Assembly (NCBI GenBank): GCA_017484005.1
Contig: JAFUTY010000050.1
Coordinates: forward strand, 59,216-123,215
Length of the DNA: 64,000 nt
Source: Selenomonadaceae bacterium
Lineage (GTDB): Bacteria; Bacillota; Negativicutes; Selenomonadales; Selenomonadaceae
Direction: 5' to 3'
Of this stretch, positions 8,376 to 20,131 are shown in pieces (the first letter of the stretch is position 1; each line of letters opens with the position of its first letter). Both the position numbers and the translations under genes were made by a program. The notes beneath the pieces were generated by a model. It was not told where the DNA came from. It made no database searches and saw nothing but the letters and a program-made list of their open reading frames with translations.

Positions 8376-9488
8376 TTGGCAAATCGAATTTGTTTTTTGC
8401 TAGGTGCTAATCCTTCGGAATATCAAGCAGTAAGCAAATTTCTCGACTCGTTCCGGCAGTTTGATATGAAATCGCAAGCCGATATCGCGGTCGTTTTTGA
8501 TTCAGAAAAGGATCAATCGGAGTTTTTTATCAAGCAAAAAGCGATTCCAAAATCTGATTCCAGTGTGATTTTTGACAGTAGTGGAGATTTTTTCTCATTC
8601 AATTCGCCGAAATCGAACAAATCTACTCAAAAAAATATTCCGCAAGACGAATCAGATGACGAAGAGGATAATTTCTTCTTCTTTTTGGGAGATAAAACTC
8701 AATCTCAAAAATCTGATCAACCGAGCGCGATGCAGTCTATCGATGAAGAAATGAAGAAAGCAATGGATGGAACTGATGCATTCTTCTTCTTTCCGACTGA
8801 AGAACCGAATTCTCAACCGAAAATCGTTTCCATGGATAACTCATTCATCGAGCCAAATGACATCAATCTGATTCCGATCGTCCTTCCAAAAGAGTTTCAT
8901 TCACTGTTTAACAATACAGGAACTTTTCGTGCAAGGATTTTCTATGCACTCAATCAACTCAAAAGCAAATATGATTATATTATCGTTTGTGGATCGGAAT
9001 CGATCATTGTCAAATCTGTAAACATCTTCGAGCTCTGTCAAAATTTCTTCAATCAAAAAACGCTTTGGGGAAATGAAATCAGTGGAATGAATCGAAATGT
9101 TGATTGGATTAAAATGAGTTGCGCGAAATGGTTTGCAAATACTCTCGATTGGCAACAAGTTCTATCGCCGATGTATTTATGGCTCAATCAACCATTCATC
9201 TTTCGCACCGCGGATCTCGATGAATTTTTCGAAGTCACGGAAATTCTAGACAATCTCACAGCGATCGCATGGACAGATTTTCCATATTACATCTATATGT
9301 ATTATCTGATTCTCTATCAAGGATTCAAAATTCGCGATATCGGAATCAAAGCGAATATAGGTGTTTGCGAATCGAATACTCTCGGCAATATCAAAGGCAA
9401 ATCGCCAGAATTCAAACCGATGATCTGCAAAAAACCGATTCAACGGCATCTAGACAACGAAAATCTTTTCATCGTTTTCGGCGCGTGA
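8376..9488 (+). CDS. Glycosyltransferase-like protein with Phe-rich insert (paralog of next gene)
   Basis: Aligns over its length with the next gene (shared blocks: FLDSFRQFDMKSQADIAVVF, YDYIIVCGSESII, NEISGMNRNVDWIK, AWTDFPYYIYMYYLILYQGF, LDNENLF). The fold pattern, an N-terminal beta-strand then a D/S-x-E loop after a hydrophobic strand, suggests a GT-A glycosyltransferase, but this copy has GSES where the paralog has DAET, so the metal site may be lost. Residues about 50-150 are an acidic, low-complexity insert absent from the paralog, with three Phe clusters (GDFFSF, DNFFFFLGD, DAFFFFPTEE). Starts with TTG. Function unknown. Confidence 0.6.
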   Translation: MANRICFLLGANPSEYQAVSKFLDSFRQFDMKSQADIAVVFDSEKDQSEFFIKQKAIPKSDSSVIFDSSGDFFSFNSPKSNKSTQKNIPQDESDDEEDNFFFFLGDKTQSQKSDQPSAMQSIDEEMKKAMDGTDAFFFFPTEEPNSQPKIVSMDNSFIEPNDINLIPIVLPKEFHSLFNNTGTFRARIFYALNQLKSKYDYIIVCGSESIIVKSVNIFELCQNFFNQKTLWGNEISGMNRNVDWIKMSCAKWFANTLDWQQVLSPMYLWLNQPFIFRTADLDEFFEVTEILDNLTAIAWTDFPYYIYMYYLILYQGFKIRDIGIKANIGVCESNTLGNIKGKSPEFKPMICKKPIQRHLDNENLFIVFGA

Positions 9489-9505
9489 GTTAGGAAGTGT
9501 TTTGT

Positions 9506-10315
9506 TTGTCGAAAAAAGTTTCCTTCGTGATTCCATGTCATCCGCCTCATTATCATTTCGTCAATGACTTTCTCGACTCATTCCACAAGTTTCGAATGGA
9601 AGATCAAGCCGATGTGATTCTCGTTTTATCGAATGACGCGGATCATAAAAAATTTTTTGAAACTCCTCACGGCGGCGCGAATATGAAAATCGATACAATT
9701 ATTCTGCCGCCCGAATATCGAAATACGATCAACAAAAATATTCCGAGCATCAAAAAATTTTATGCAGTGTATCAGCTTCGAAAAAAGTATGAATACATTA
9801 TCGTCATTGATGCCGAGACAATCGTTAAGAAAAATGTCGATCTCTATGCAGTCTGTCAAAAATTTTTCAACGATCGAATTCTCTGGGGAAATCAGACGAC
9901 TGGACAAGATCCAAACATCGAGCTGATCAAAAATAGCTGCGCGCGATGGTTTTCATATCATCCGGAGCGCGGCAGAATCAAATCGGATCTCTACACGTGG
10001 TTCAATCAGCCATGTTTTTATGAGACGAAGTGGCTCGAAGAATTTTTCAGAGTCTCGGGAATGATCAATCATTTGAATTCGCTGGCGTGGACAGATTTCG
10101 AATATTACATTTATATGTATTATCTGATTCTGTATCGCGGTTTTCGATTCGAGGATATCGGCGTTCGAAATAATGTTGGAGTCTGCGAGGCTCGAAATGT
10201 TTTGAACACTGAGGGAATCAATCCAAATTTCAAGCCGTTCATGTGTTCTCAAGCCATGGAAAAGAAACTCGATAACGAGAATCTATTTCTATTGATACAT
10301 CTTGATCGGAAATGA
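9506..10315 (+). CDS. Glycosyltransferase-like protein of unknown specificity
   Basis: A 269-residue soluble protein, compact paralog of the previous gene. It begins SKKVSFVIPCHPPHYHF, looks like a nucleotide-sugar-binding start, and has IIVIDAETIV at about residue 100, a candidate DxE metal site. A conserved C-terminal block AWTDFEYYIYMYYLILYRGF is shared with the paralog. TTG at 9506 follows TAGGAAG by 8 bases, the same arrangement as in the paralog; a GTG at 9497 overlaps that site. A GATC-type terminator ends the operon. Glycosylation of a surface structure such as flagellin is possible but not shown. Confidence 0.6.
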   Translation: MSKKVSFVIPCHPPHYHFVNDFLDSFHKFRMEDQADVILVLSNDADHKKFFETPHGGANMKIDTIILPPEYRNTINKNIPSIKKFYAVYQLRKKYEYIIVIDAETIVKKNVDLYAVCQKFFNDRILWGNQTTGQDPNIELIKNSCARWFSYHPERGRIKSDLYTWFNQPCFYETKWLEEFFRVSGMINHLNSLAWTDFEYYIYMYYLILYRGFRFEDIGVRNNVGVCEARNVLNTEGINPNFKPFMCSQAMEKKLDNENLFLLIHLDRK

Positions 10316-10356
10316 AAAAAGATCGGGGATCTGAATTGATCCTCGATCTTTTTTTA
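10315..10356. terminator. Bidirectional terminator
   Basis: Hairpin gatcggggatc / gatcctcgatc between an A run and a T run. It serves the glycosyltransferase-like gene on one side and the convergent SnoaL-like gene on the other. Confidence 0.85.
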
Positions 10357-10364
10357 TTTGTGGA

Positions 10365-10796
10365 TCACATATTTGGCTGCTGAATCATTCCGAGAGACTG
10401 CAAGAGTCCAATCAATCCTTGAGCCGCAACATCATTGACAATTTTCCCCTCGCGATTGAAATAGTAAAAATTCATGCAGCTGAATTCGAATTTTTTGCCA
10501 GTCGCAGGATTTCCCATAAATTCTCCATCGTGAGTTCCAGAACATGTCCAGCTCACCGCGACTTTATCCTCATCGCCGACAAGATCTTCGATCTCCCAGT
10601 GAATATCGGAAAAACTTTTGCGCATGAATTTCACGACGGAAAGATATCCCGAGCCGCCATATAATTTTTCAGGAGAAACGAGACTTGCGAATTCAGCTTT
10701 CGAATCGATCAATTCATTCGCGAGATTTTCGTCGCAGGAATTGATCGCGTCGCGAAATTTGAGAATCGAATTTTTGTTTTGATCTGCAGTACTCAT
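10365..10796 (-). CDS. SnoaL-like / ester cyclase-family protein
   Basis: Small alpha+beta-barrel protein of the SnoaL/NTF2-like superfamily, 143 residues. Typical features are an N-terminal helix NSILKFRDAINSCDENLANE, the strand pattern DKVAVSWTCSGTHDGEFMG and a closing FEFSCMNFYYFNREGKI. Such proteins bind or transform small hydrophobic compounds; the substrate is unknown here. It is divergent from argS and ends at the shared terminator, so it is probably monocistronic. Confidence 0.75.
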   Translation of the reverse strand: MSTADQNKNSILKFRDAINSCDENLANELIDSKAEFASLVSPEKLYGGSGYLSVVKFMRKSFSDIHWEIEDLVGDEDKVAVSWTCSGTHDGEFMGNPATGKKFEFSCMNFYYFNREGKIVNDVAAQGLIGLLQSLGMIQQPNM

Positions 10797-10866
10797 TCAA
10801 ATCGCTCCCTCGAGATTTTTTTCGGAATGAATTATAATACGAAAAATCGAAAGAGGAGGATTGAAT

Positions 10867-12528
10867 TTGAATATCAGAGAAAAAATTTCATCGACAATCA
10901 AGACCGCCCTCGAATCTGCAGTTTCATCCGGCAAACTTCAATCGACGGATCAATTCCCAGCAATTGTTTTGGAAGTTCCGCCGAAAAAAGAATTTGGAGA
11001 TTTTGCTTCGAATGTCGCGATGCAGTCTGCCAAAATTTTTCGGAAATCTCCTCGAAACATCGCCGAGATCATTCGAGACGAGATTCGAGATTCAAAATTG
11101 ATCGATCGAATCGAGATCGCTGGACCTGGATTCATGAATTTTTACTTGGCTGAAAATGTGATTTACGATCAGCTCTCGGAAATTTTTGCGAATTTGGATC
11201 GAATTGGATATCTCGCTCCGAAAAATGCTGGAAAGATTCAATTCGAGTATGTGAGTGCAAATCCAACTGGTTCGCTGCACGTTGGACATGGACGAGGCGC
11301 AGCAGTCGGTTCAGCATTGGTAAATCTGTTTCGAGCCGCGGGATTCGATGTTGAAAGCGAATTTTATATCAACGACGCGGGGAATCAAATGGAAAATCTC
11401 GCACTGTCTGTTGAAGCTCGATATTTGGAACTGCTTGGAATCGCGGCGGAATTTCCAGAGAATGGATATCACGGCGTGGATATCATTGAGACGGCGCAGA
11501 AAATTATCGATCGCGACGGGCGAAAATATCTCGAAATGAATCGCGAGGATCGTTTGAAAATTTTCCAGGATCTTGCATACGCTGAAAAATTGGATCAGCT
11601 CAAAACAGATCTTGCAGATTTTCGAGTCACATTCGATAAATGGTTTTCCGAACGAACTCTGCATCCGAAAGCTGTCAACGATGCAATCGAGATTTTGAAA
11701 TCGAATGGATCGATTTACGAGAAAGATGGAGCATTGTGGCTGAAATCGACTGATTACGGCGACGATCAAGATCGCGTTGTGATTCGAGATAATGGAGTTC
11801 CAACATATCTCGCGGCAGATATTGCATATCATAAAAACAAATTCGAGCGTGGATTTGCAAAAATGATCAATCTCTGGGGCGCAGATCATCACGGCTATAT
11901 TGCCAGAGTCAAAGCGGCGATGTCAGCATTGGGATTCGATTCGGAAAAATTGCAGATCATTTTATTGCAGATGGTCGCACTGTATCGATCCGGCGAGCTT
12001 GTTAAAATGTCGAAGCGGACTGGACAATCGATTACACTTCGCGAATTAATGGAAGAAATTGGAATCGATGCGGCGCGATATTTTTTCTTGATGAGATCAG
12101 CCGATGCTCAGCTCGATTTCGATTTGGATTTAGCGAAAAAGCAGTCGAATGAAAATCCAGTCTTCTACGTTCAATATGCTCACGCGAGAATCTGTTCGTT
12201 GATTCGTCAAGCCGCGGAATCGAATTTAAAAATTGATGGCGAGATCAAATTCAATCTGTTAAAAGATGAAACGGAGATCGATCTAATTCATAAAATCGAG
12301 TCATTCGACGAGGAAATCGATCGAGCCGCGGAAGATTTTGCGCCGCAGAGAATTTCGAAATATGTTTATGATCTTGCGTCGAATTTCCATTCATTCTATA
12401 ACAAATGCCGCGTGATTGGAGTCGATGAAGATCTCGCAAAATCTCGACTTGCTCTCGCAAAAATCACGCAGGCAGCGATCAAACGAGGACTCGAAATCAT
12501 TGGAGTTAGTGCGCCGGAATCAATGTGA
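10867..12528 (+). CDS. argS: Arginyl-tRNA synthetase
   Basis: Class I aminoacyl-tRNA synthetase that charges tRNA-Arg. The 553-residue product has the N-terminal Add-1 domain, the HIGH-type motif as SANPTGSLHVGHGRGA (about residue 135), the family's KMSKR loop (KMSKRTGQ, about residue 380) and a C-terminal DALR anticodon-binding domain ending GLEIIGVSAPESM. TTG at 10867 is chosen because AGGAGG lies 7 bases upstream; the TTG at 10861 is too close to it. It is first in an argS-rpoE-pyrG-rluD run. Confidence 0.95.
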   Translation: MNIREKISSTIKTALESAVSSGKLQSTDQFPAIVLEVPPKKEFGDFASNVAMQSAKIFRKSPRNIAEIIRDEIRDSKLIDRIEIAGPGFMNFYLAENVIYDQLSEIFANLDRIGYLAPKNAGKIQFEYVSANPTGSLHVGHGRGAAVGSALVNLFRAAGFDVESEFYINDAGNQMENLALSVEARYLELLGIAAEFPENGYHGVDIIETAQKIIDRDGRKYLEMNREDRLKIFQDLAYAEKLDQLKTDLADFRVTFDKWFSERTLHPKAVNDAIEILKSNGSIYEKDGALWLKSTDYGDDQDRVVIRDNGVPTYLAADIAYHKNKFERGFAKMINLWGADHHGYIARVKAAMSALGFDSEKLQIILLQMVALYRSGELVKMSKRTGQSITLRELMEEIGIDAARYFFLMRSADAQLDFDLDLAKKQSNENPVFYVQYAHARICSLIRQAAESNLKIDGEIKFNLLKDETEIDLIHKIESFDEEIDRAAEDFAPQRISKYVYDLASNFHSFYNKCRVIGVDEDLAKSRLALAKITQAAIKRGLEIIGVSAPESM

Positions 12529-12540
12529 GGAGGAATTTGA

Positions 12541-15415
<2,875 letters not shown>

Positions 15416-15793
15416 ATTGAATGTATGAAATTGTCGCACCGGATATCGCGTCAACCTGCTCGAGCGATTGAGTGTCCGCCAGCTGCATAACATATTTATC
15501 AATCGCTTTTACTGCGACCTGCGCCTTGCGATAATCTGCCGAGTTTTGATCGCCGCCATAATTTTCATCTTTCACGTGTCCAAAAACATCGCGCCCGATA
15601 TAATCCGCGTTGACAATTCGATGATCCTTGATTTCAATCACAGCATATCCTCGCCCGAGTGCTCGATCGAGTGAACTTTCGCCCTCGAAAATTCCGTCTT
15701 TAGCGTTTGAAAGATCGAGTTCAAGATTCAGTTCCGGAGTCGATTCAGAATTCTCGGCAACTTCACCACATCCAGACATCACCATCGAGATCG

Positions 15794-15958
15794 TTAAAAT
15801 TGCGATTGAGATGGTGATGTTTTTTTTTTGCATACAGAACAATTTCCACCGCAGGCCGAACATGGATTTCCGCTCCGGAATTTTTGAATGCAGCTTTTGA
15901 GAGCCATTGCAAAAATCAATCCAACAATTCCGAGCAAAATGTAATCGATAGGATTCAT
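15794..15958 (-). CDS. FeoB-associated Cys-rich membrane protein (54 aa)
   Basis: A small gene easy to miss. It starts at ATG 15958 with GGAGGCGA upstream and encodes one membrane helix (DYILLGIVGLIFAMALKSC) then a Cys-rich tail, NPCSACGGNCSVCKKK, with CxxC, a further C and CxxC. This is the FeoB-associated Cys-rich family, found right after feoB in many anaerobes; the Cys cluster may bind iron. It lies 12 bases after feoB and overlaps the lipoprotein gene. Confidence 0.85.
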   Translation of the reverse strand: MNPIDYILLGIVGLIFAMALKSCIQKFRSGNPCSACGGNCSVCKKKTSPSQSQF

Positions 15959-15970
15959 GAAATCGCCTCC

Positions 15971-18310
15971 TTAGATAAAGTTTTGCGCAATCAATTTGAA
16001 AATCAACGCGGCAATCCATGCAGCGACGCATTGAAATACAACGACAAAGACTGCCCATTTTCCACCGAGCTCGCGCTTAATCGATGCAGTCGCCGCAACG
16101 CATGGAGTATAAAGCAGACTGAAAATCAAAATTGTTCCAGCCGCGAGAGGAGTGATCATATTCGCAACGCCGCCGCTGAATAAAACTTCCAGAACGGCAA
16201 TGACACTTTCCTTCGCCATGAATCCACTGATAAACGCCGTGACAATTCTCCAATCGCCAAGCCCAAGCGGTTCAAAAATCGGAACGAAGAGACTCGAGAC
16301 GCTCGCCATGATGCTCAGCTCTGAATCCTCGACGAGATTCAAGCCGGAATCGAAACTCTGCAAAAACCAAACGACAATCGTTGCGACCATGATAACTGAA
16401 AATGCGCGATATAGAAAGTCTTTCGCTTTTTCCCACATCAATTGCAAAACTGATCTCGCGGAAGGCATGCGATAATTTGGCAATTCCATGACAAACGGAA
16501 CTGGCTCGCCTTTGAACAGAGTTTTTTTGTATAGAAATGCCGCGAGAATCCCGACTGCAATTCCGAGGATATACAGCCCAGTCATAATCAGCCCGCCGTT
16601 CGCTGGGAAAAATGCACTGACAAAAAATGCATAAATCGGAAGTTTTGCCGTGCAGCTCATAAATGGAATCAGCAGAATTGTCATGTATCGATCGCGTTCG
16701 GAAGGCAGAGTTCGAGTTGACATCACCGCCGGAACACTGCAGCCAAATCCAATCAGCATCGGCACAATACTTCTTCCGGATAAACCAATCTTTCGCAAAA
16801 GTTTATCCATGAAAAATGCAACGCGCGCGATATATCCGCTGTCTTCGAGAAGTGATAGAAAGAAAAACATCGTGACAACAATCGGAATGAAACTCAAAAC
16901 ACTTCCGACGCCCTCGAAAATTCCGCCGATGATTAAAGAATGAATCGATTCATTGACTCCCGCCGCTGTCATGGCTTCATCGACAAAATCGGTGAATGCT
17001 CCAACTGCATCTTCGAGAAGTTCCTGTAAAAATGCACCGATAACGTTGAACGTCAGATGAAAAATCAACGCCATGATTCCAATAAAAACTGGGATCGCCG
17101 TGAATTTTCCAGTCAGAATTTGATCCATTTTGCTCGAGCGAATCTGTTCCTTCGATTCCCTCGGCTTTTCGACACAGGCATCGCAGACTCTATCGATGAA
17201 TTCGAATCGCATATCTGCAATCGCCGCCGCGCGATCCAATCCCCGCTCATTTTCCATCTGAATCGAAATATGTTCAAGCGTCTCGAGCTCATTTTGATCC
17301 AAACCGAGCTGCTCGAGAATTCTTTTATCGCCTTCAATCGCTTTGCTCGCCGCGAATCTCAACGGAAGTCCAGCCCGCTTTGCATGATCCTCGATTAGAT
17401 GTCCAACCGCATGCAAACATCGATGAACTGCGCCGTTGTGATCCTCTTCCGAACAAAAATCCTGCGGGATCGGTTTTTCCTGGAAATGTGCAATGTGAAG
17501 AGCGTGAACAATCAATTCATCGACGCCCTCATTTTTCGCCGCGGAAATTGGAACGACTGGAGTTTTGAGCATCTGTTCCATCTGGTTGATATCAATCGAG
17601 CCGCCGTTGCCAGTGAGTTCATCCATCATATTCAGCGCGACAACCATTGGAACTTCCATTTCGAGCAGCTGCATCGTGAGATAAAGATTTCGCTCGATAT
17701 TCGTCGCGTCAACGATGTTGATTATCGCATTTGGTTTTTCTTTCAAAACGAAATCGCGAGACACCAATTCTTCGCTCGAATACGGCGACATCGAATAAAT
17801 CCCCGGCAGATCTGTGATTGACGTGTTGGGATGTTTGCGAATCGCGCCATCCTTGCGATCGACTGTGACTCCTGGAAAATTTCCGACATGTTGATTTGCG
17901 CCGGTGAGTTGATTGAATAAAGTTGTTTTGCCGGAATTTTGATTCCCGACCAGTGCGAAAGTCAATGTTTTATCATCTGGAATTGGTTCAGAATCGCCTT
18001 TGACATGAAAAACTCCAGGCTCACCGAGCATTGGATGCGGAGATTCCTTGTGACGCTCGAGAGGTTCAGATTTTGTTTCGACGTCAGGAATTTCTGTGAT
18101 TTCGATTTTTGCCGCGTCATCGAGCCGCAGTGTTAATTCATAACCATGAATCTGAAACTCCATTGGATCGCCCATCGGTGCAAGCTTGACAAATTTCACC
18201 TGCGCCCCTGGAATCACTCCCATATCGAGAAAATGCTGGCGAAGTTCTCCCTCACCGCCGACTGATTCGATTCGCGCATGCTTTCCAATTTTTAGCTCGT
18301 TTAATTTCAT
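15971..18310 (-). CDS. feoB: FeoA-FeoB fusion, ferrous iron transporter
   Basis: The 779-residue protein carries a FeoA-type SH3 domain at residues 1-75 (ending LTLRLDDAAKIEI), a 35-residue linker, and then FeoB. The G domain shows G1 GNQNSGKTTLFNQLTG, G3 DLPG, G4 NMMD and the spacer region, followed by the transmembrane core with two Gate motifs (around VTMFFFLSLLEDSGYIARVA and LLYTPCVAATASIKRELG). FeoB moves Fe2+ across the inner membrane under GTPase control. FeoA is usually a separate protein; the fusion occurs in some Firmicutes. Start has GGAGGATTGATTA before ATG. Confidence 0.95.
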   Translation of the reverse strand: MKLNELKIGKHARIESVGGEGELRQHFLDMGVIPGAQVKFVKLAPMGDPMEFQIHGYELTLRLDDAAKIEITEIPDVETKSEPLERHKESPHPMLGEPGVFHVKGDSEPIPDDKTLTFALVGNQNSGKTTLFNQLTGANQHVGNFPGVTVDRKDGAIRKHPNTSITDLPGIYSMSPYSSEELVSRDFVLKEKPNAIINIVDATNIERNLYLTMQLLEMEVPMVVALNMMDELTGNGGSIDINQMEQMLKTPVVPISAAKNEGVDELIVHALHIAHFQEKPIPQDFCSEEDHNGAVHRCLHAVGHLIEDHAKRAGLPLRFAASKAIEGDKRILEQLGLDQNELETLEHISIQMENERGLDRAAAIADMRFEFIDRVCDACVEKPRESKEQIRSSKMDQILTGKFTAIPVFIGIMALIFHLTFNVIGAFLQELLEDAVGAFTDFVDEAMTAAGVNESIHSLIIGGIFEGVGSVLSFIPIVVTMFFFLSLLEDSGYIARVAFFMDKLLRKIGLSGRSIVPMLIGFGCSVPAVMSTRTLPSERDRYMTILLIPFMSCTAKLPIYAFFVSAFFPANGGLIMTGLYILGIAVGILAAFLYKKTLFKGEPVPFVMELPNYRMPSARSVLQLMWEKAKDFLYRAFSVIMVATIVVWFLQSFDSGLNLVEDSELSIMASVSSLFVPIFEPLGLGDWRIVTAFISGFMAKESVIAVLEVLFSGGVANMITPLAAGTILIFSLLYTPCVAATASIKRELGGKWAVFVVVFQCVAAWIAALIFKLIAQNFI

Positions 18311-18313
18311 TAA

Positions 18314-18973
18314 TCAATCCTCCGATTCCCTCATATGTCCGTGCTCGATTATCACTCGCCGCTGAGCCTCCCGCCCTACATCTGTTGAGTGAGTGACTGT
18401 TATGATTGTATGTCCCTCGTCATGCAGCTCGTGAAAAATTTTCATGACGAGATTTTGATTTGCCTCGTCGAGATTTCCAGTCGGCTCATCCGCGAGAATC
18501 AACACTGGATAATTTATCAACGCCCGCGCGATACAGACTCTCTGCTGCTCGCCGCCGGATAACTGACTCGGAAGATGCTCCGCTCTATCCGCTAAACCGA
18601 CGCGATCGAGTGCCTTCATCGCTTCATCTTTATCCGGAAGACTGTGATAATACTGCGCGACCATGACATTTTCCGCCGCCGTTAAATATGGAATGAGATG
18701 AAACTGCTGAAAAACCATTCCGATTTTTTCGCGGCGAATTTGAGTCAATTCTGCATCGGTAACATCCATCAGCGAGATTCCATCGAGCGTAATTTCTCCC
18801 GACGTCGCTTTATCCATGCAGCCGATTATATTCATCAGCGTCGTTTTTCCAGATCCCGACGGTCCCATTATCGCAACCCAGTCGCCTTTATCAATTTTGA
18901 AATCGATGTTATCAAGCGCACGAACTTTTCCATTGTAAACCATCGAAACGCCTTTCAATTCCAATAAACTCAA
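18314..18973 (-). CDS. ABC transporter ATPase of the MacB/LolD type (iron cluster)
   Basis: A 219-residue ATPase with Walker A GPSGSGKT, the LolD-like Q-loop region VFQQFHLIPYLTAAENV, signature LSGGEQQRV, Walker B LILADEPTGNLD and H-loop VTHS. It should energise the two FtsX-type permeases encoded just upstream. The order ftr1-p19-DUF2318-permease-permease-ATPase equals the Campylobacter jejuni p19 locus. TTG at 18973 has GAGGTG upstream and overlaps the permease stop region by context; a longer in-frame ORF to 19009 would lack a site. Confidence 0.88.
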   Translation of the reverse strand: MSLLELKGVSMVYNGKVRALDNIDFKIDKGDWVAIMGPSGSGKTTLMNIIGCMDKATSGEITLDGISLMDVTDAELTQIRREKIGMVFQQFHLIPYLTAAENVMVAQYYHSLPDKDEAMKALDRVGLADRAEHLPSQLSGGEQQRVCIARALINYPVLILADEPTGNLDEANQNLVMKIFHELHDEGHTIITVTHSTDVGREAQRRVIIEHGHMRESED

Positions 18974-18974
18974 A

Positions 18975-20117
18975 TCATTCACCTCGCAAAACAATCGCAG
19001 GATCAACACTCGTCGCGATTCGAACGGGGATCATCGATGCAACTCCTGTCACGATAATCGATAAAACGATTGAGAGAATCGCAATACTGATCGAAAAATC
19101 TATTCCGCGATTAAAAACCTGCAGACTGACACTTTGAGCAAACAGATATCCCAATCCAGAGCCGAGCAATCCTCCAAATGCACCGAGCAGACATCCCTCG
19201 CCGAGAAAATCTGAAACGATATTTTGATTCGCTGCGCCGAGAGCTTTTTTCAATCCGATTTCCTTTCGGCGTTCAGTCACAACTGCCATCATCGTTGTCG
19301 TGACGCAAATCAATGTTAAAAGTAAAACGATCAACGTCACCAATAAAACTAATGCTTGAAGTTTTCCGAGGACACTGAATTCTGAACGCGCGATTTGTTG
19401 AATCGATTGAGGAATTATCGCGGAATCTGAATTGCGAATTTCATTTTCGATTTGCGTCAGAGAATTTTGATCCGCGACAACACTGACCTGCGCCAATCCA
19501 ATCTGATTCGGCTTTTCAACTATCGATTGAAGTTCCGCGAGATCCAAAAATGCAAATTCCTCCTCGCGCCCGCCAGTTGAAACTATCCCGACAACTTTAT
19601 AATTTCGCATCGCTGATCCTTCACCGGCACTCACACTGACATTTTTTCCAATGATCGATTTGGGATCAATCGGCGAAAATTTTTCCGAAAGATCTTTGCC
19701 GAGGAGAATCTCACGCTTTCCAGATTTTGGAAATTCACCATCGATTTGCCAATATGGACTGACTTTTTGCAATTCATCGAAATCTGTCCCGCCCGAGAGA
19801 ATCGGCTGTTTATTGATTTCGAGACGCTCGTATAAAAATGGAGCGATTCCGACGAGCTCATGATTCGCCAAAATTTTCGAAACTGATTCGATGTGAGATT
19901 GATCGAATGCCGCTGAATCTCCCGCTGGAAGAATTAACAGATTTGCGCCATATGCTCTAAACTCTCGCCCGAGCTGCTGAGGCACTTCGCGATAGACTGT
20001 CACCATTCCGGAAATGATCGTTGCGCCGACTGCCACAGCTAATAACGCGACAGCCATTCGCATTCGCCGACGGAGTAATGAATAAAAAATCATCGTGAGA
20101 AAAAATTTGAATTTCAT
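18975..20117 (-). CDS. FtsX/MacB-type ABC permease
   Basis: A 380-residue permease with one N-terminal helix (about 25-45), a large extracytoplasmic domain and three C-terminal helices (LVLLVTLIVLLLTLICVTTT; FLGEGCLLGAFGGLLGSGLG; ISIAILSIVLSIIVTGVASM), the MacB/FtsX layout. The cytoplasmic motif RRKEIGLKKALGA contacts the ATPase. GAGGTGATTCG precedes ATG. Together with its paralog upstream and the ATPase it forms an exporter-like ABC unit of the p19 iron system; its cargo is not known. Confidence 0.87.
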   Translation of the reverse strand: MKFKFFLTMIFYSLLRRRMRMAVALLAVAVGATIISGMVTVYREVPQQLGREFRAYGANLLILPAGDSAAFDQSHIESVSKILANHELVGIAPFLYERLEINKQPILSGGTDFDELQKVSPYWQIDGEFPKSGKREILLGKDLSEKFSPIDPKSIIGKNVSVSAGEGSAMRNYKVVGIVSTGGREEEFAFLDLAELQSIVEKPNQIGLAQVSVVADQNSLTQIENEIRNSDSAIIPQSIQQIARSEFSVLGKLQALVLLVTLIVLLLTLICVTTTMMAVVTERRKEIGLKKALGAANQNIVSDFLGEGCLLGAFGGLLGSGLGYLFAQSVSLQVFNRGIDFSISIAILSIVLSIIVTGVASMIPVRIATSVDPAIVLRGE

Positions 20118-20131
20118 CGAATCACCTCGAT

